Below, in pieces: positions 7,155 to 13,310 of a stretch of 14,333 nucleotides of DNA. The translations under genes were made by a program, and so were the position numbers. The stretch comes from an uncultured Fretibacterium sp. (GTDB lineage Bacteria; Synergistota; Synergistia; Synergistales; Aminobacteriaceae), in the NCBI RefSeq assembly GCF_963548695.1, contig NZ_CAUUWA010000056.1, positions 1 through 14,333 on the forward strand. Direction: 5' to 3'. Each line of letters begins with the position of its first letter. Position 1 is the first letter of the stretch. Below the pieces are notes generated by a model. It saw only the letters and a program-made list of their open reading frames with translations, did not search any database and was not told the origin of the DNA.

Positions 7155-7883
7155 ATGTCGCGTCAGGGCCTGGATTCCGCCTCGGGCGTGGTGCTCTCGC
7201 GTTCCGTGGCGGGGGAGGGGGACATTCTGCTCGCCCTCTTCCTCAAGGGCCGGGGGCTGGTCCGTGCCTCCGCGCGCGGGGCGGCGGGCGGGCGTGTGCG
7301 CTTCGGCGGCGGTACGGAGCCGCTCGTCTGGGGGGCCTTTTGGCTCCACCGGGGGCGGGGCGGCGGGGTCTATCTGAGCGCGGTGGACGTCGTCGACGGC
7401 ATGATCCCCCTCAGGAGGCGACCGGAGGCGCTCCGCACGGCGGTCCGCTGGTCGAAGCTCCTGCTGCGCCATCTGATGGCGGAGCATCCGGCGGACGACC
7501 TTTTGGCCAACCTCTACTGGAACATGCGCCTTCTGGGGACGTCCCGGGTTCCGCCGGAGGCGGCGGAGTGGCGTTTTCTGTGGCGCTGGATCACGGTGTG
7601 GGGGCTCGCTCCCGACCTGACGCGCTGCGCCCGGTGCGGCAGGCTTGCCGAATCGCTGTTCTGGACGGGCGAGGGCCTGACCTGCGCGGGCTGTGGGCCT
7701 GGGGCCGGCCGGCCCCGGTTCTCGGGGGAGGACCTGTCGCTTTTGAGGCGGACTGCGGGAGCGGATGTGCACGGGGTCGAACGGTATGGAGAACTCGGGG
7801 AGCTCGACGGCGCGCGGGGGCTTTTTGCTCTGGCCTCCCGCTGCGTCGGGGGGCTCCTCTCTCAGGATATACGGAATATTTGA
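7155..7883 (+). CDS. recO: DNA repair protein RecO
   Basis: RecO is the RecF-pathway mediator that helps load RecA onto SSB-coated single-stranded DNA and anneals strands. The 242-aa product fits the family in size and layout. It has an N-terminal OB-fold-like segment (SGVVLSRSVAGEGDILLALFLKGRGLVRASARGA), a helical middle, and a C-terminal zinc finger with C158-x2-C161 and C177-x2-C180. ATG 7155 is preferred over GTG 7125, which lies inside the direct repeat. Location between era and glyQ supports the call, since overall RecO sequence is poorly conserved. The stop is 19 bases before glyQ. Confidence 0.88.
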   Translation: MSRQGLDSASGVVLSRSVAGEGDILLALFLKGRGLVRASARGAAGGRVRFGGGTEPLVWGAFWLHRGRGGGVYLSAVDVVDGMIPLRRRPEALRTAVRWSKLLLRHLMAEHPADDLLANLYWNMRLLGTSRVPPEAAEWRFLWRWITVWGLAPDLTRCARCGRLAESLFWTGEGLTCAGCGPGAGRPRFSGEDLSLLRRTAGADVHGVERYGELGELDGARGLFALASRCVGGLLSQDIRNI

Positions 7884-7902
7884 GTTTTAAGGAGAGATTG
7901 AG

Positions 7903-8844
7903 TTGAATTTTCAGGAGATCTACTTCAGGCTCGAGCGCTTCTGGTCGGAGCAGGGATGCGTGGTGCAGCAGCCCTACGACGTCGAGGTCGGGGCCGGGAC
8001 GATGAACCCCGCCACGGCGCTTCGGGTGCTCGGCCCGGAGCCGTGGCGTGTGGCGTATGTAGAGCCCTCGCGCCGGCCCACCGACGGGCGGTACGGGCAG
8101 AACCCCAACCGCCTCCAGCATTATTACCAGTATCAGGTCATCATCAAGCCCGCGCCGTCCAACATCCTGGACCTCTATATCCAGAGCCTGATGAGCCTCG
8201 GCATCGACCCCTCGGAGCACGACATCCGCTTTGTGGAGGACGACTGGGAGAACCCCTCGATCGGGGCCTGGGGGCTGGGCTGGGAGGTCTGGCTCGATGG
8301 CATGGAGATCACGCAGTTCACCTATTTCCAGCAGCTGGGCGGGATCGATATGGAGGCCGTTCCGGCGGAGCTGACCTATGGGACCGAGCGCATCGCCATG
8401 TACGTCCAGAAGGTGGAGAACGTCTACGACCTCGCCTGGTCGGACACGGCGACCTACGGCGACCTGGACCTCAAGGGGGAGATCGAGAACTCGCACTACA
8501 ACTTCGAGATCGCCGATACCGCGATGCTCTTCCAGCTCTTCGCCATGTACGAGGCCGAGGCCGGGCGCATCCTGGACAAGGGGTTCGTCCTGCCCGCCTA
8601 CGACTATGTCCTGAAGAGCTCGCACACCTTCAACCTGCTGGATGCGCGTGGGGCCGTCAGCGTGACGGAGCGGACCGGCTACATCGGCCGGATCCGCGCG
8701 CTGGCCAGCCGCTGTGCCGCGGCCTATCGGAAACAGCGCGAGGAGATGGGTTTTCCGTTCATGGGAAAATTCGGCGCTCCGGCGCGGTCGGCCGGGGCCG
8801 CTGTTGAACCCGTTTCCGAACTTGCCGAGGGGAGGAATGCGTGA
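7903..8844 (+). CDS. glyQ: Glycine--tRNA ligase, alpha subunit
   Basis: This is the catalytic subunit of the heterotetrameric (alpha2beta2) bacterial glycyl-tRNA synthetase, a class II enzyme. The product (313 aa) carries the near-invariant blocks WSEQGCVVQQPYDVEVGAGT, LGPEPWRVAYVEPSRRPTDG, NPNRLQHYYQYQV and GWEVWLDGMEITQFTYFQQ. The start codon is TTG 7903, preceded by GGAG at 7891-7894 with 8-nt spacing; the protein then begins MNFQEIYFRLERFW, as expected. The stop overlaps the glyS ATG by one base (TGATG), so the two subunits are probably made by coupled translation. Confidence 0.97.
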   Translation: MNFQEIYFRLERFWSEQGCVVQQPYDVEVGAGTMNPATALRVLGPEPWRVAYVEPSRRPTDGRYGQNPNRLQHYYQYQVIIKPAPSNILDLYIQSLMSLGIDPSEHDIRFVEDDWENPSIGAWGLGWEVWLDGMEITQFTYFQQLGGIDMEAVPAELTYGTERIAMYVQKVENVYDLAWSDTATYGDLDLKGEIENSHYNFEIADTAMLFQLFAMYEAEAGRILDKGFVLPAYDYVLKSSHTFNLLDARGAVSVTERTGYIGRIRALASRCAAAYRKQREEMGFPFMGKFGAPARSAGAAVEPVSELAEGRNA

Positions 8845-10937
8845 TGGCTTTGAGGAACGTCATCCTGGAGATCGGAACGGAGGAGCTTCCCTCCCGCTTC
8901 CTTCCCGAGACCCTGAGGTCCCTGGAGCGGCTGTCGGTCTCCGCTCTGTCGGATAACCGGCTTGGCTTCAAGGACGTCAGGACCTACGCGACGCCGCGGC
9001 GCCTGGTCCTGCACATCCGGGAGCTGGACGAGACGCAGAGTTCGTCGGTGTCGCTGCTCAAGGGGCCGCCCCTTGCGTCGGCCTACGACTCGAAGGGGGA
9101 ACCCACCCGCGCCGCCCTGGGCTTCGCGAAGAGCAAGGGGGTAGAGGTCGATTCGCTGGGCGAGCTCGAGGTGGATGGGGTGAAGTATGTGGCCGCCGAG
9201 GTCCGTGAGGAGAGCCGGCGCACCCTGGACGTCCTGCCCGGCCTTCTGCGCGGCCTCGTTGAGGGGCTGTCGTTTCCCAAGAGCATGTATTGGGCGGAAC
9301 CGGGCGTGCGGTTCGCCCGGCCCATCCGCTGGCTCCTCGCCCTTGCCGACGATACGGTCGTCCCCTTCGAGTACGGCGGCGTGAGGAGCGGCCGGACGAC
9401 CAGCGGGCACCGCTTCATGGGGCAGAGGTCCATCGAGATCCGGAACGCGGACGAGTTTCTGGAGCGCCTCTACGACAACAGCGTGATCCTGGATCAGGAT
9501 AAGCGCCGCCAGAAGCTGGAGACGGCCATATCGCTCCTGAAGCAGGACTTCGAGGGCAATCTCGAGGTGGAGATGGACCCCGAGCTGCTGGAGGAGAACC
9601 TGTTCTTGGTCGAGTTCCCGGCGCCCTTCATTGGGACGTTCGACGAGCGCTATCTGGAGATCCCCGAGGAGGTCCTGATCACCTCCATGAAGAAGAACCA
9701 GAAGTACTTCGCGGTTCGGAACAGGGACAGGGGGAACGCGCTGGCGAACGTCTTCATCGGGGTCAGCAACAACAGGGCCACGGACATGAGGACGATCCGG
9801 GAGGGGAACGAACGGGTTTTGAGGGCCCGCCTCGAGGACGCCGCCTTCTTCTGGGCGGAGGACCGGAGGAAGCCGCTGTCGACGAACGTGGAGCGTCTGA
9901 AGGACGTGACGTACCAGGAGAAGCTGGGCTCCGTGTACGACAAGGTGGAGCGGACCCGGGAGCTGGCGCTCCTGCTCTGCGAGCGGCTGGGCCGGGACTC
10001 CCTGGCCAAGCTGGTGGAGCGTGCGGCCTGGCTCTCCAAGGCCGACCTCGTCACGCGCATGGTCTACGAGTTCCCTGAGCTCCAGGGGGTGATGGGGCGC
10101 GAGTACGCACGCCATGACGGCGAGGACCCGCGCGTGGCCCTGGCCCTCTACGAGCAGTACCTGCCGCGCTTCGCCTCGGACAGCCTGCCGACCGACGACG
10201 TGGGGGCGATCCTGGGCCTGGCCGAGCGCATCCATATCGTCGTGAGCTGCCACAAGGTGGGGCTCGAGCCGACGGGCTCGCAGGACCCCTATGGGCTGCG
10301 CCGTGCGGCCCGCTGTATCAACGAGATCCTGTGGGGCCGGAGCCTGGACTTGGACCTCGAGGAGGCGGTTCGGGAATCCGCCCAGCTGAACCAGGTGGAA
10401 CAGGGTGTGCTGGAGCGTATCCTTGCCTTTATCGGGCAGCGGCTGCTGGTCCAGCTCAAGGAGAAGGGGTACGAGCACGAGCTCGCCGCGCTGGCACTCT
10501 CGGTCATCGGCCGTCGGCCCTGCCAGGCCCTGCGTTTGATGGAGGCCCTGGACGAGGTGAAGGACGAGCCCTGGTTTTCGGATCTCATGACCTCCGCGGT
10601 GCGCGTCCGGAACATCCTCCAGAAGGCCCCGGAAGCCCCCGATGCCGTGGACCCCGCGCTGCTTGCAAAACCGGCGGAGCGGGCGCTCTATGACGAGGTC
10701 GTGAGGCTGGAGCCCGGGGTTCGGGAAGTGCTGAACTCGAACGACTGGAAGGGGCTGACGGCACGTCTGGCCGAGCTCTCTCCCGTGGTGTCGGCCTTCT
10801 TCGACGACGTTATGGTGATGGACCCCGACGAGAGGGTGCGGGCCAATCGACTGGCTCTGCTGAGGCGCTGCAATGCGCTCTTCGAGGAGGTCGGGGACCT
10901 GGGGGCCCTGAGGATACCGGCAAGGAAAGCGGATTGA
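8844..10937 (+). CDS. glyS: Glycine--tRNA ligase, beta subunit
   Basis: The beta subunit of the split glycyl-tRNA synthetase binds tRNA-Gly. The product is 697 aa, close to the family's 690. It starts with NVILEIGTEELPSRFL and ATPRRLVLHI, and includes GHRFMG and KKNQKYFAVRN. It has the HD-like central region KADLVTRMVYEFPELQGVMGREYA and the SQDPYGLRRAA block before an anticodon-binding C-terminal helical domain. GGAGG (8831-8835) lies 8 nt before ATG 8844; GTG 8841 is the codon before it. The stop at 10935-10937 lies within a short duplication, and the gene is followed by a strong terminator, so this is the end of the operon. Confidence 0.97.
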   Translation: MALRNVILEIGTEELPSRFLPETLRSLERLSVSALSDNRLGFKDVRTYATPRRLVLHIRELDETQSSSVSLLKGPPLASAYDSKGEPTRAALGFAKSKGVEVDSLGELEVDGVKYVAAEVREESRRTLDVLPGLLRGLVEGLSFPKSMYWAEPGVRFARPIRWLLALADDTVVPFEYGGVRSGRTTSGHRFMGQRSIEIRNADEFLERLYDNSVILDQDKRRQKLETAISLLKQDFEGNLEVEMDPELLEENLFLVEFPAPFIGTFDERYLEIPEEVLITSMKKNQKYFAVRNRDRGNALANVFIGVSNNRATDMRTIREGNERVLRARLEDAAFFWAEDRRKPLSTNVERLKDVTYQEKLGSVYDKVERTRELALLLCERLGRDSLAKLVERAAWLSKADLVTRMVYEFPELQGVMGREYARHDGEDPRVALALYEQYLPRFASDSLPTDDVGAILGLAERIHIVVSCHKVGLEPTGSQDPYGLRRAARCINEILWGRSLDLDLEEAVRESAQLNQVEQGVLERILAFIGQRLLVQLKEKGYEHELAALALSVIGRRPCQALRLMEALDEVKDEPWFSDLMTSAVRVRNILQKAPEAPDAVDPALLAKPAERALYDEVVRLEPGVREVLNSNDWKGLTARLAELSPVVSAFFDDVMVMDPDERVRANRLALLRRCNALFEEVGDLGALRIPARKAD

Positions 10938-10962
10938 AAGCGGATTAAGGAAAGCGGATTGA
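10922..10962 (+). repeat. 16-bp direct repeat across the glyS stop codon
   Basis: AAGGAAAGCGGATTGA occurs at 10922-10937 and 10947-10962, a 25-bp period. The core AAAGCGGATT also occurs between them at 10937-10946. The glyS TGA is the last three bases of the first copy, so the duplication lies mostly after the gene. Confidence 0.8.
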
Positions 10963-10967
10963 CAACG

Positions 10968-10995
10968 GCCGGGGGACGATGTCCCCCGGCTTTTT
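10968..10995 (+). terminator. Rho-independent terminator after glyS
   Basis: GCCGGGGGAC (10968-10977) pairs perfectly with GTCCCCCGGC (10981-10990) around the loop GAT. Five T residues follow (10991-10995). This 10-bp GC-rich stem should end the long plus-strand transcript. It lies 9 bases from the stop of the convergent slipin gene. On that strand the hairpin is not followed by a T-run, so it would act there weakly at best. Confidence 0.92.
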
Positions 10996-11003
10996 CGAGG
11001 CGG

Positions 11004-12122
11004 CTATTGACCGCTTTGCGCTCCTCCGGACCGGGCCCCGCCGAGGGCAATCAGGGTCCTCAGCTGTTCCAGGAGCCCAGAAGCGTTGTCGAGCGAGATG
11101 GATCCCACCTTCTCGCAAATGCGCTCCAGGTACTCCAGCTCCTTCAGCTTAAAGAGCGTGGCGTTCTCCTCCATGAGCTTTGCGGTGTTCAGCAGGCTGC
11201 GGGTGGAGGCCACCTCCTCTCGCCGGGTAATGATGCTGGCCTGGGCCTTTTTCTCCGCGACCAACACCGTGTTCATGATCTCCCGGACCTCGCCGGGCAG
11301 GATGACATCCCGGAGCCCCGCCGAGACGAACTCCACGGCACCGTCGTTGGGCAGGGCCTTTAAAACAAGGGAGCCGAGATCGTGCCTGCGCTCCAGGAGC
11401 TCGTCGAACCTCAGGTGCCCCACCACCTCACGCAGGGCGAGCTGGAGGGCTGCGTAGAGCTGGCGCTCCGGGTCCTCCTGCTCCCGATACAGACGCACGG
11501 GGTCCAGCACCCGGTACTTGCAGACGAAGTTGATGCGAAGGGATACCTTGTCCAGGGTAAGGATCTCCTGTCCTGCGACGTCCACCTGGCGGACGCGCAG
11601 GTCGCAGAATGTCCAGGCGATGTCGCGGCCGTTCTTCCAGAAGAAGTACCGCCCCGGCTCCAGAAGGCGCCCAAAACGTCCGTCCACGTACAGCAGGGCG
11701 ACTTCATGGGACTGGACCTCCAGCCGGGTGCACAGGGAGTCCGGGATGGCCTCCTGGACCGGTAGAGGCAGAGCGGTGGCTTCGTCCTCCATGGCTACGA
11801 GCCTGAACTCGTGGCTCCGGAACACCTTCCAATAGGCGTGTTCCCCCGGCTCCAGCACGCCCGCAAAACGTTCGTCCACGAAATGCAGGGCGACGTGCCC
11901 GTCCGGGACACGCACCACCTCCACCTCCCGCACGAAGTTCTCGTCCCGAAGGTAAACCTGCAGCGGGATGTCGGTGTTCAGGGGCCCGTCGTTCACGTCG
12001 AGCCGACGGACTTCATCCCCAAGAAAGCGAAACAGCCAGTGTTTACCTGTCCCCAGCATCCTCACGAAGCGACCGTTTCGGAAGAGGAACGCACGCTCAT
12101 TTTCACCGACCGTGATCTTCAT
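11004..12122 (-). CDS. Slipin / SPFH (band 7) family protein
   Basis: This 372-aa protein belongs to the stomatin-like SPFH group. The band-7 core runs from about 136 to 290 and includes LLYVDGRFGRLLEPGRYFFW and the DKVSLRINFVCKYRVLDPV strand. A heptad-rich C-terminal helix follows (about 290-345, VAEKKAQASIITRREEVAS). There is no clear N-terminal membrane helix, unlike classical stomatins. A short module of the type ALxxVDGRFxxxLxPGxxxxWK appears three times, at about 9-32, 75-99 and 138-163. The first two copies precede the canonical domain. SPFH proteins form large membrane-associated ring or scaffold assemblies; the specific role here is unknown. The start has an excellent Shine-Dalgarno site (AAGGAGG at 12130-12136, minus strand, 7 nt before ATG). 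The gene converges on glyS. Confidence 0.85.
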   Translation of the reverse strand: MKITVGENERAFLFRNGRFVRMLGTGKHWLFRFLGDEVRRLDVNDGPLNTDIPLQVYLRDENFVREVEVVRVPDGHVALHFVDERFAGVLEPGEHAYWKVFRSHEFRLVAMEDEATALPLPVQEAIPDSLCTRLEVQSHEVALLYVDGRFGRLLEPGRYFFWKNGRDIAWTFCDLRVRQVDVAGQEILTLDKVSLRINFVCKYRVLDPVRLYREQEDPERQLYAALQLALREVVGHLRFDELLERRHDLGSLVLKALPNDGAVEFVSAGLRDVILPGEVREIMNTVLVAEKKAQASIITRREEVASTRSLLNTAKLMEENATLFKLKELEYLERICEKVGSISLDNASGLLEQLRTLIALGGARSGGAQSGQ

Positions 12123-12169
12123 CGTTTTGCCTCCTTGAAAGTCCTACAGGGACGCAGCTTTTGGTTTAA

Positions 12170-12201
12170 GCGACGCTAAAAATGATGAAATACGGCGTCG
12201 C
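12170..12201. repeat. 7-bp inverted repeat with AT-rich loop near the slipin start
   Basis: GCGACGC (12170-12176) is the reverse complement of GCGTCGC (12195-12201), with an AT-rich 18-nt spacer. It lies about 50 bases upstream of the slipin ATG. It could be an operator or an RNA hairpin in the leader; the sequence does not decide. Confidence 0.4.
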
Positions 12202-12327
12202 CTCCCTGTCCCCGTGGGGCTCCGTTCCGTCCGGGACGTGCCGGGCCGGAGCTGTCCCCATCGGGGAGGCCTGGGCCGCGGTAGGTCCTGGATGGGGCCT
12301 CGGACGCCTCGAGACGGATCCAAGGGC

Positions 12328-12366
12328 GTTCGGCGGAAAACTTCCGGCCGAACCGGCAAACTGCCG
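12328..12366. repeat. Two adjacent hairpins
   Basis: GTTCGGCGGAA (12328-12338) pairs with TTCC-G-GCCGAAC (12342-12353), an 11-bp stem with one bulged base. Directly adjacent, CGGCA (12354-12358) pairs with TGCCG (12362-12366) around AAC. Neither hairpin is followed by a T-run on either strand, so they look structural rather than terminating. Confidence 0.5.
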
Positions 12367-12404
12367 TATTCCATCGTTCCAACCTTCGTGTTCCTTTGCT
12401 GTGC

Positions 12405-12456
12405 ACTCAGCCATTGAGCTTCCCGGCCTCTCGGCCGGTGCGGGATTCGAACCCGC
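12405..12456 (-). pseudogene. Second, degenerate tRNA-like unit
   Basis: Read on the minus strand from 12456, it has a perfect T arm (GCGGG-TTCGAAT-CCCGC). Next come acceptor 3' strand ACCGGCC, loop GAGA, acceptor 5' strand GGCCGGG, AA, and a D arm GCTC-AATGGCT-GAGT. Six of seven acceptor pairs form. The flanking sequences (GACCG before the variable segment, CACAG after the D arm) cannot form an anticodon stem. This makes it a degenerate copy of the unit at 12465-12532, 66 nt away. Confidence 0.55.
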
Positions 12457-12525
12457 AACCTCGGTCCTGCGCTCTGCCTTTGAGCTACCCGACCCCTCGG
12501 TCGGAGCGGGATTCGAACCCGCAAC
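12414..12525. repeat. Two direct copies of a 46-bp tRNA-derived repeat, 66-bp period
   Basis: Copy A (12414-12459) and copy B (12480-12525) differ at about six positions and share an identical GCGGGATTCGAACCCGC. The differences include paired changes: CCGGCC/GGCCGG in A corresponds to CCGACC/GGTCGG in B, which keeps the stem. The two copies are separated by 20 bases of D-arm and anticodon-arm sequence. Confidence 0.8.
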
Positions 12526-12532
12526 ATCAGGA
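12465..12532 (-). ncRNA. tRNA-like sequence with halves in permuted order
   Basis: Read from 12532 downward the order is: TCCTG (anticodon-stem 3' strand), ATGTT (variable loop), GCGGG-TTCGAAT-CCCGC (canonical T arm), TCCGACC (acceptor 3' strand), GAGG, GGTCGGG (acceptor 5' strand), TA, GCTC-AAAGGCA-GAGC (D arm with GG in the loop), G, CAGGA (anticodon-stem 5' strand). All stems pair: acceptor 7 of 7 including one G-U, D 4, T 5, anticodon 5. Apart from the anticodon loop, which would be open, every expected tRNA part is present, but the 3' half precedes the 5' half. It could be a permuted tRNA or tRNA-like regulatory RNA. It could also be the junction of two tandem tRNA pseudogenes, each with an internal deletion; CAAAGGCA also occurs just before TCCTG, which favours deletion. 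No anticodon can be read. Confidence 0.5.
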
Positions 12533-12617
12533 TGCCTTTGCGCACGGTTCTGCGGAACGCCCAGAGGCAGGGCCCGAGGGCGCCGCCGGACTTTTCTGAG
12601 GTCCCCCGACGCGCAGG

Positions 12618-12627
12618 GTATAGTATA
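12618..12627 (-). promoter_or_regulatory. Possible minus-strand -10 box upstream of the tRNA-like region
   Basis: On the minus strand the sequence reads TATACTATACC, with TATACT at 12627-12622 close to the -10 consensus. The -35 region 16-18 nt upstream (around ATGAACT) is poor. It could drive a transcript through the tRNA-like repeats toward the slipin gene. Confidence 0.3.
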
Positions 12628-12786
12628 GCGGATTGGGGCAAAAAGTTCATTCGATGATTTATAATCTGCCTGTTCCCAAAACCGCAGGCAAAAAAACACC
12701 AAGCAGGAACGCCTTAAGTTGACTATCCTTTCGCTTCGACTGTCCTCCTGCTTGACTATGGTTCAGTGACAGTCTCTCCCAAAAAC
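12628..12786. other. Non-coding AT-richer gap before the tRNA promoter
   Basis: This gap contains a 6-bp inverted repeat, TGCCTG (12667-12672) with CAGGCA (12685-12690). The repeat is followed by a run of A, not T, so it does not terminate plus-strand transcription. A perfect TATAAT at 12660-12665 lacks a recognisable -35. TTGACTAT occurs twice (12719-12726 and 12752-12759). I see no gene here. Confidence 0.4.
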
Positions 12787-12815
12787 TTGACAGAACCCAA
12801 GATTCTCTGTAAAAT
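12787..12815 (+). promoter_or_regulatory. Sigma-70-type promoter of the tRNA operon
   Basis: The -35 box TTGACA (12787-12792) is a perfect consensus match. A 17-nt spacer separates it from the -10 box TAAAAT (12810-12815), which matches at five of six positions. It lies 37 bases upstream of the first tRNA, where a stable-RNA promoter is expected. Confidence 0.87.
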
Positions 12816-12851
12816 TCCTGACTGTACTGCGATGAGGCTGATGGGCAATTT

Positions 12852-12927
12852 GCCGGTGTAGCTCAGTTGGTAGAGCAGCTGACTTGTAATCAGCAGGTCG
12901 TCCGTTCGAGTCGGATCGCCGGCTCCA
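12852..12927 (+). tRNA. tRNA-Thr (UGU)
   Basis: This is a complete 76-nt cloverleaf with encoded CCA. The acceptor GCCGGTG pairs with CGCCGGC, the D arm is GCTC/GAGC, and the anticodon arm is GCTGA-CTTGTAA-TCAGC with anticodon TGT at 12885-12887. The T arm is GTCCG-TTCGAGT-CGGAT. It decodes ACA and wobble threonine codons. It is first in a three-tRNA unit. Confidence 0.97.
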
Positions 12928-12946
12928 GCTGAAACGCAGGGTATGG

Positions 12947-13032
12947 GGTGGAATGGCCGAGTGGTCAATGGCAACAGACTGTAAATCTGTCGGCGAGAGC
13001 CTACGTTGGTTCAAATCCAACTTCCACCACCA
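12947..13032 (+). tRNA. tRNA-Tyr (GUA)
   Basis: This is an 86-nt class II tRNA. The acceptor GGTGGAA pairs with TTCCACC, the anticodon arm is ACAGA-CTGTAAA-TCTGT with GTA at 12981-12983, and the long variable arm contains CGGCGAGAGCC, as expected for bacterial tRNA-Tyr. The T arm is GTTGG-TTCAAAT-CCAAC, and CCA is encoded. It lies 19 bases after tRNA-Thr. Confidence 0.97.
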
Positions 13033-13038
13033 TTTTAT

Positions 13039-13114
13039 GCCGACTTAGCTCAGCAGGTAGAGCACATCCATGGTAAGGATGGGGTCTCCGGTTCGAGTCC
13101 GGAAGTCGGCTCCA
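13039..13114 (+). tRNA. tRNA-Thr (GGU)
   Basis: This is a complete 76-nt cloverleaf. The acceptor GCCGACT pairs with AGTCGGC, the anticodon arm is CATCC-ATGGTAA-GGATG with GGT at 13072-13074, and the T arm is TCCGG-TTCGAGT-CCGGA. CCA is encoded. It reads ACC and ACU. Only 6 bases separate it from tRNA-Tyr, so the two are cotranscribed. Confidence 0.97.
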
Positions 13115-13122
13115 GTAATGAC

Positions 13123-13157
13123 AAGGGTTCAGGGGATTTCAGCCTGAACCCTTTTTT
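13123..13157 (+). terminator. Rho-independent terminator of the tRNA operon
   Basis: GGGTTCAGG (13125-13133) pairs perfectly with CCTGAACCC (13143-13151) around a 9-nt loop and is followed by TTTTTT (13152-13157). The preceding AA can extend the stem. It begins 9 bases after the last tRNA. Confidence 0.93.
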
Positions 13158-13208
13158 AGTCTTTTAGGGGTTCTTCGTTATTCTGTGTGGGTAAAGATGA
13201 GTTCAAAA

Positions 13209-13238
13209 TTGTCAGAAGTGGTATATTAGTGACATTAT
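13209..13238 (+). promoter_or_regulatory. Possible promoter for the YfiH-type gene
   Basis: TTGTCA (13209-13214) and CATTAT (13233-13238), spaced 18 nt, are moderate matches to -35 and -10 boxes. They lie between the tRNA terminator and the next gene, in the only AT-rich part of that gap. Confidence 0.4.
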
Positions 13239-13310
13239 GAAAGACTTTCAAGTGTTTGGAATCGCGCTTGGTCTTTGGAATGTGGTGAGAGAAGGATGGA
13301 GGGTAGCGGA

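Larger units (their letters stand above)
12137..12621 (-). other. Long structured region upstream of the slipin gene
   Basis: About 485 bases without a credible protein gene lie between the slipin ribosome binding site and a -10-like box. On the minus strand the region contains, in order, tRNA-like repeats (12405-12532), two adjacent hairpins (12328-12366) and a 7-bp inverted repeat with an AT-rich loop (12170-12201). Reading frames here give peptides typical of translated tRNA sequence. The strand agreement makes a long leader for the slipin gene possible. An independent RNA or decayed tRNA genes are equally open. Confidence 0.5.

Noticed and set aside
8724..10478. Minus-strand frame of 584 codons opposite glyS
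   Set aside because: It is a shadow of the strongly conserved glyS, with no recognisable domain.
12667..12697. TGCCTG/CAGGCA hairpin as a terminator
   Set aside because: The run that follows is A on the plus strand. On the minus strand the T-run precedes the stem instead of following it.
12144..12702. Minus-strand reading frames of 168 and 178 codons over the tRNA-like region
   Set aside because: Their peptides (for example VAQRQSA and GSNPAP segments) are the typical products of translating tRNA sequence, and there is no ribosome binding site or family signal.
12756..13020. Minus-strand frames of 72 and 85 codons across the tRNA cluster
   Set aside because: They are antisense translations of tRNA-Thr and tRNA-Tyr, a common false gene call.
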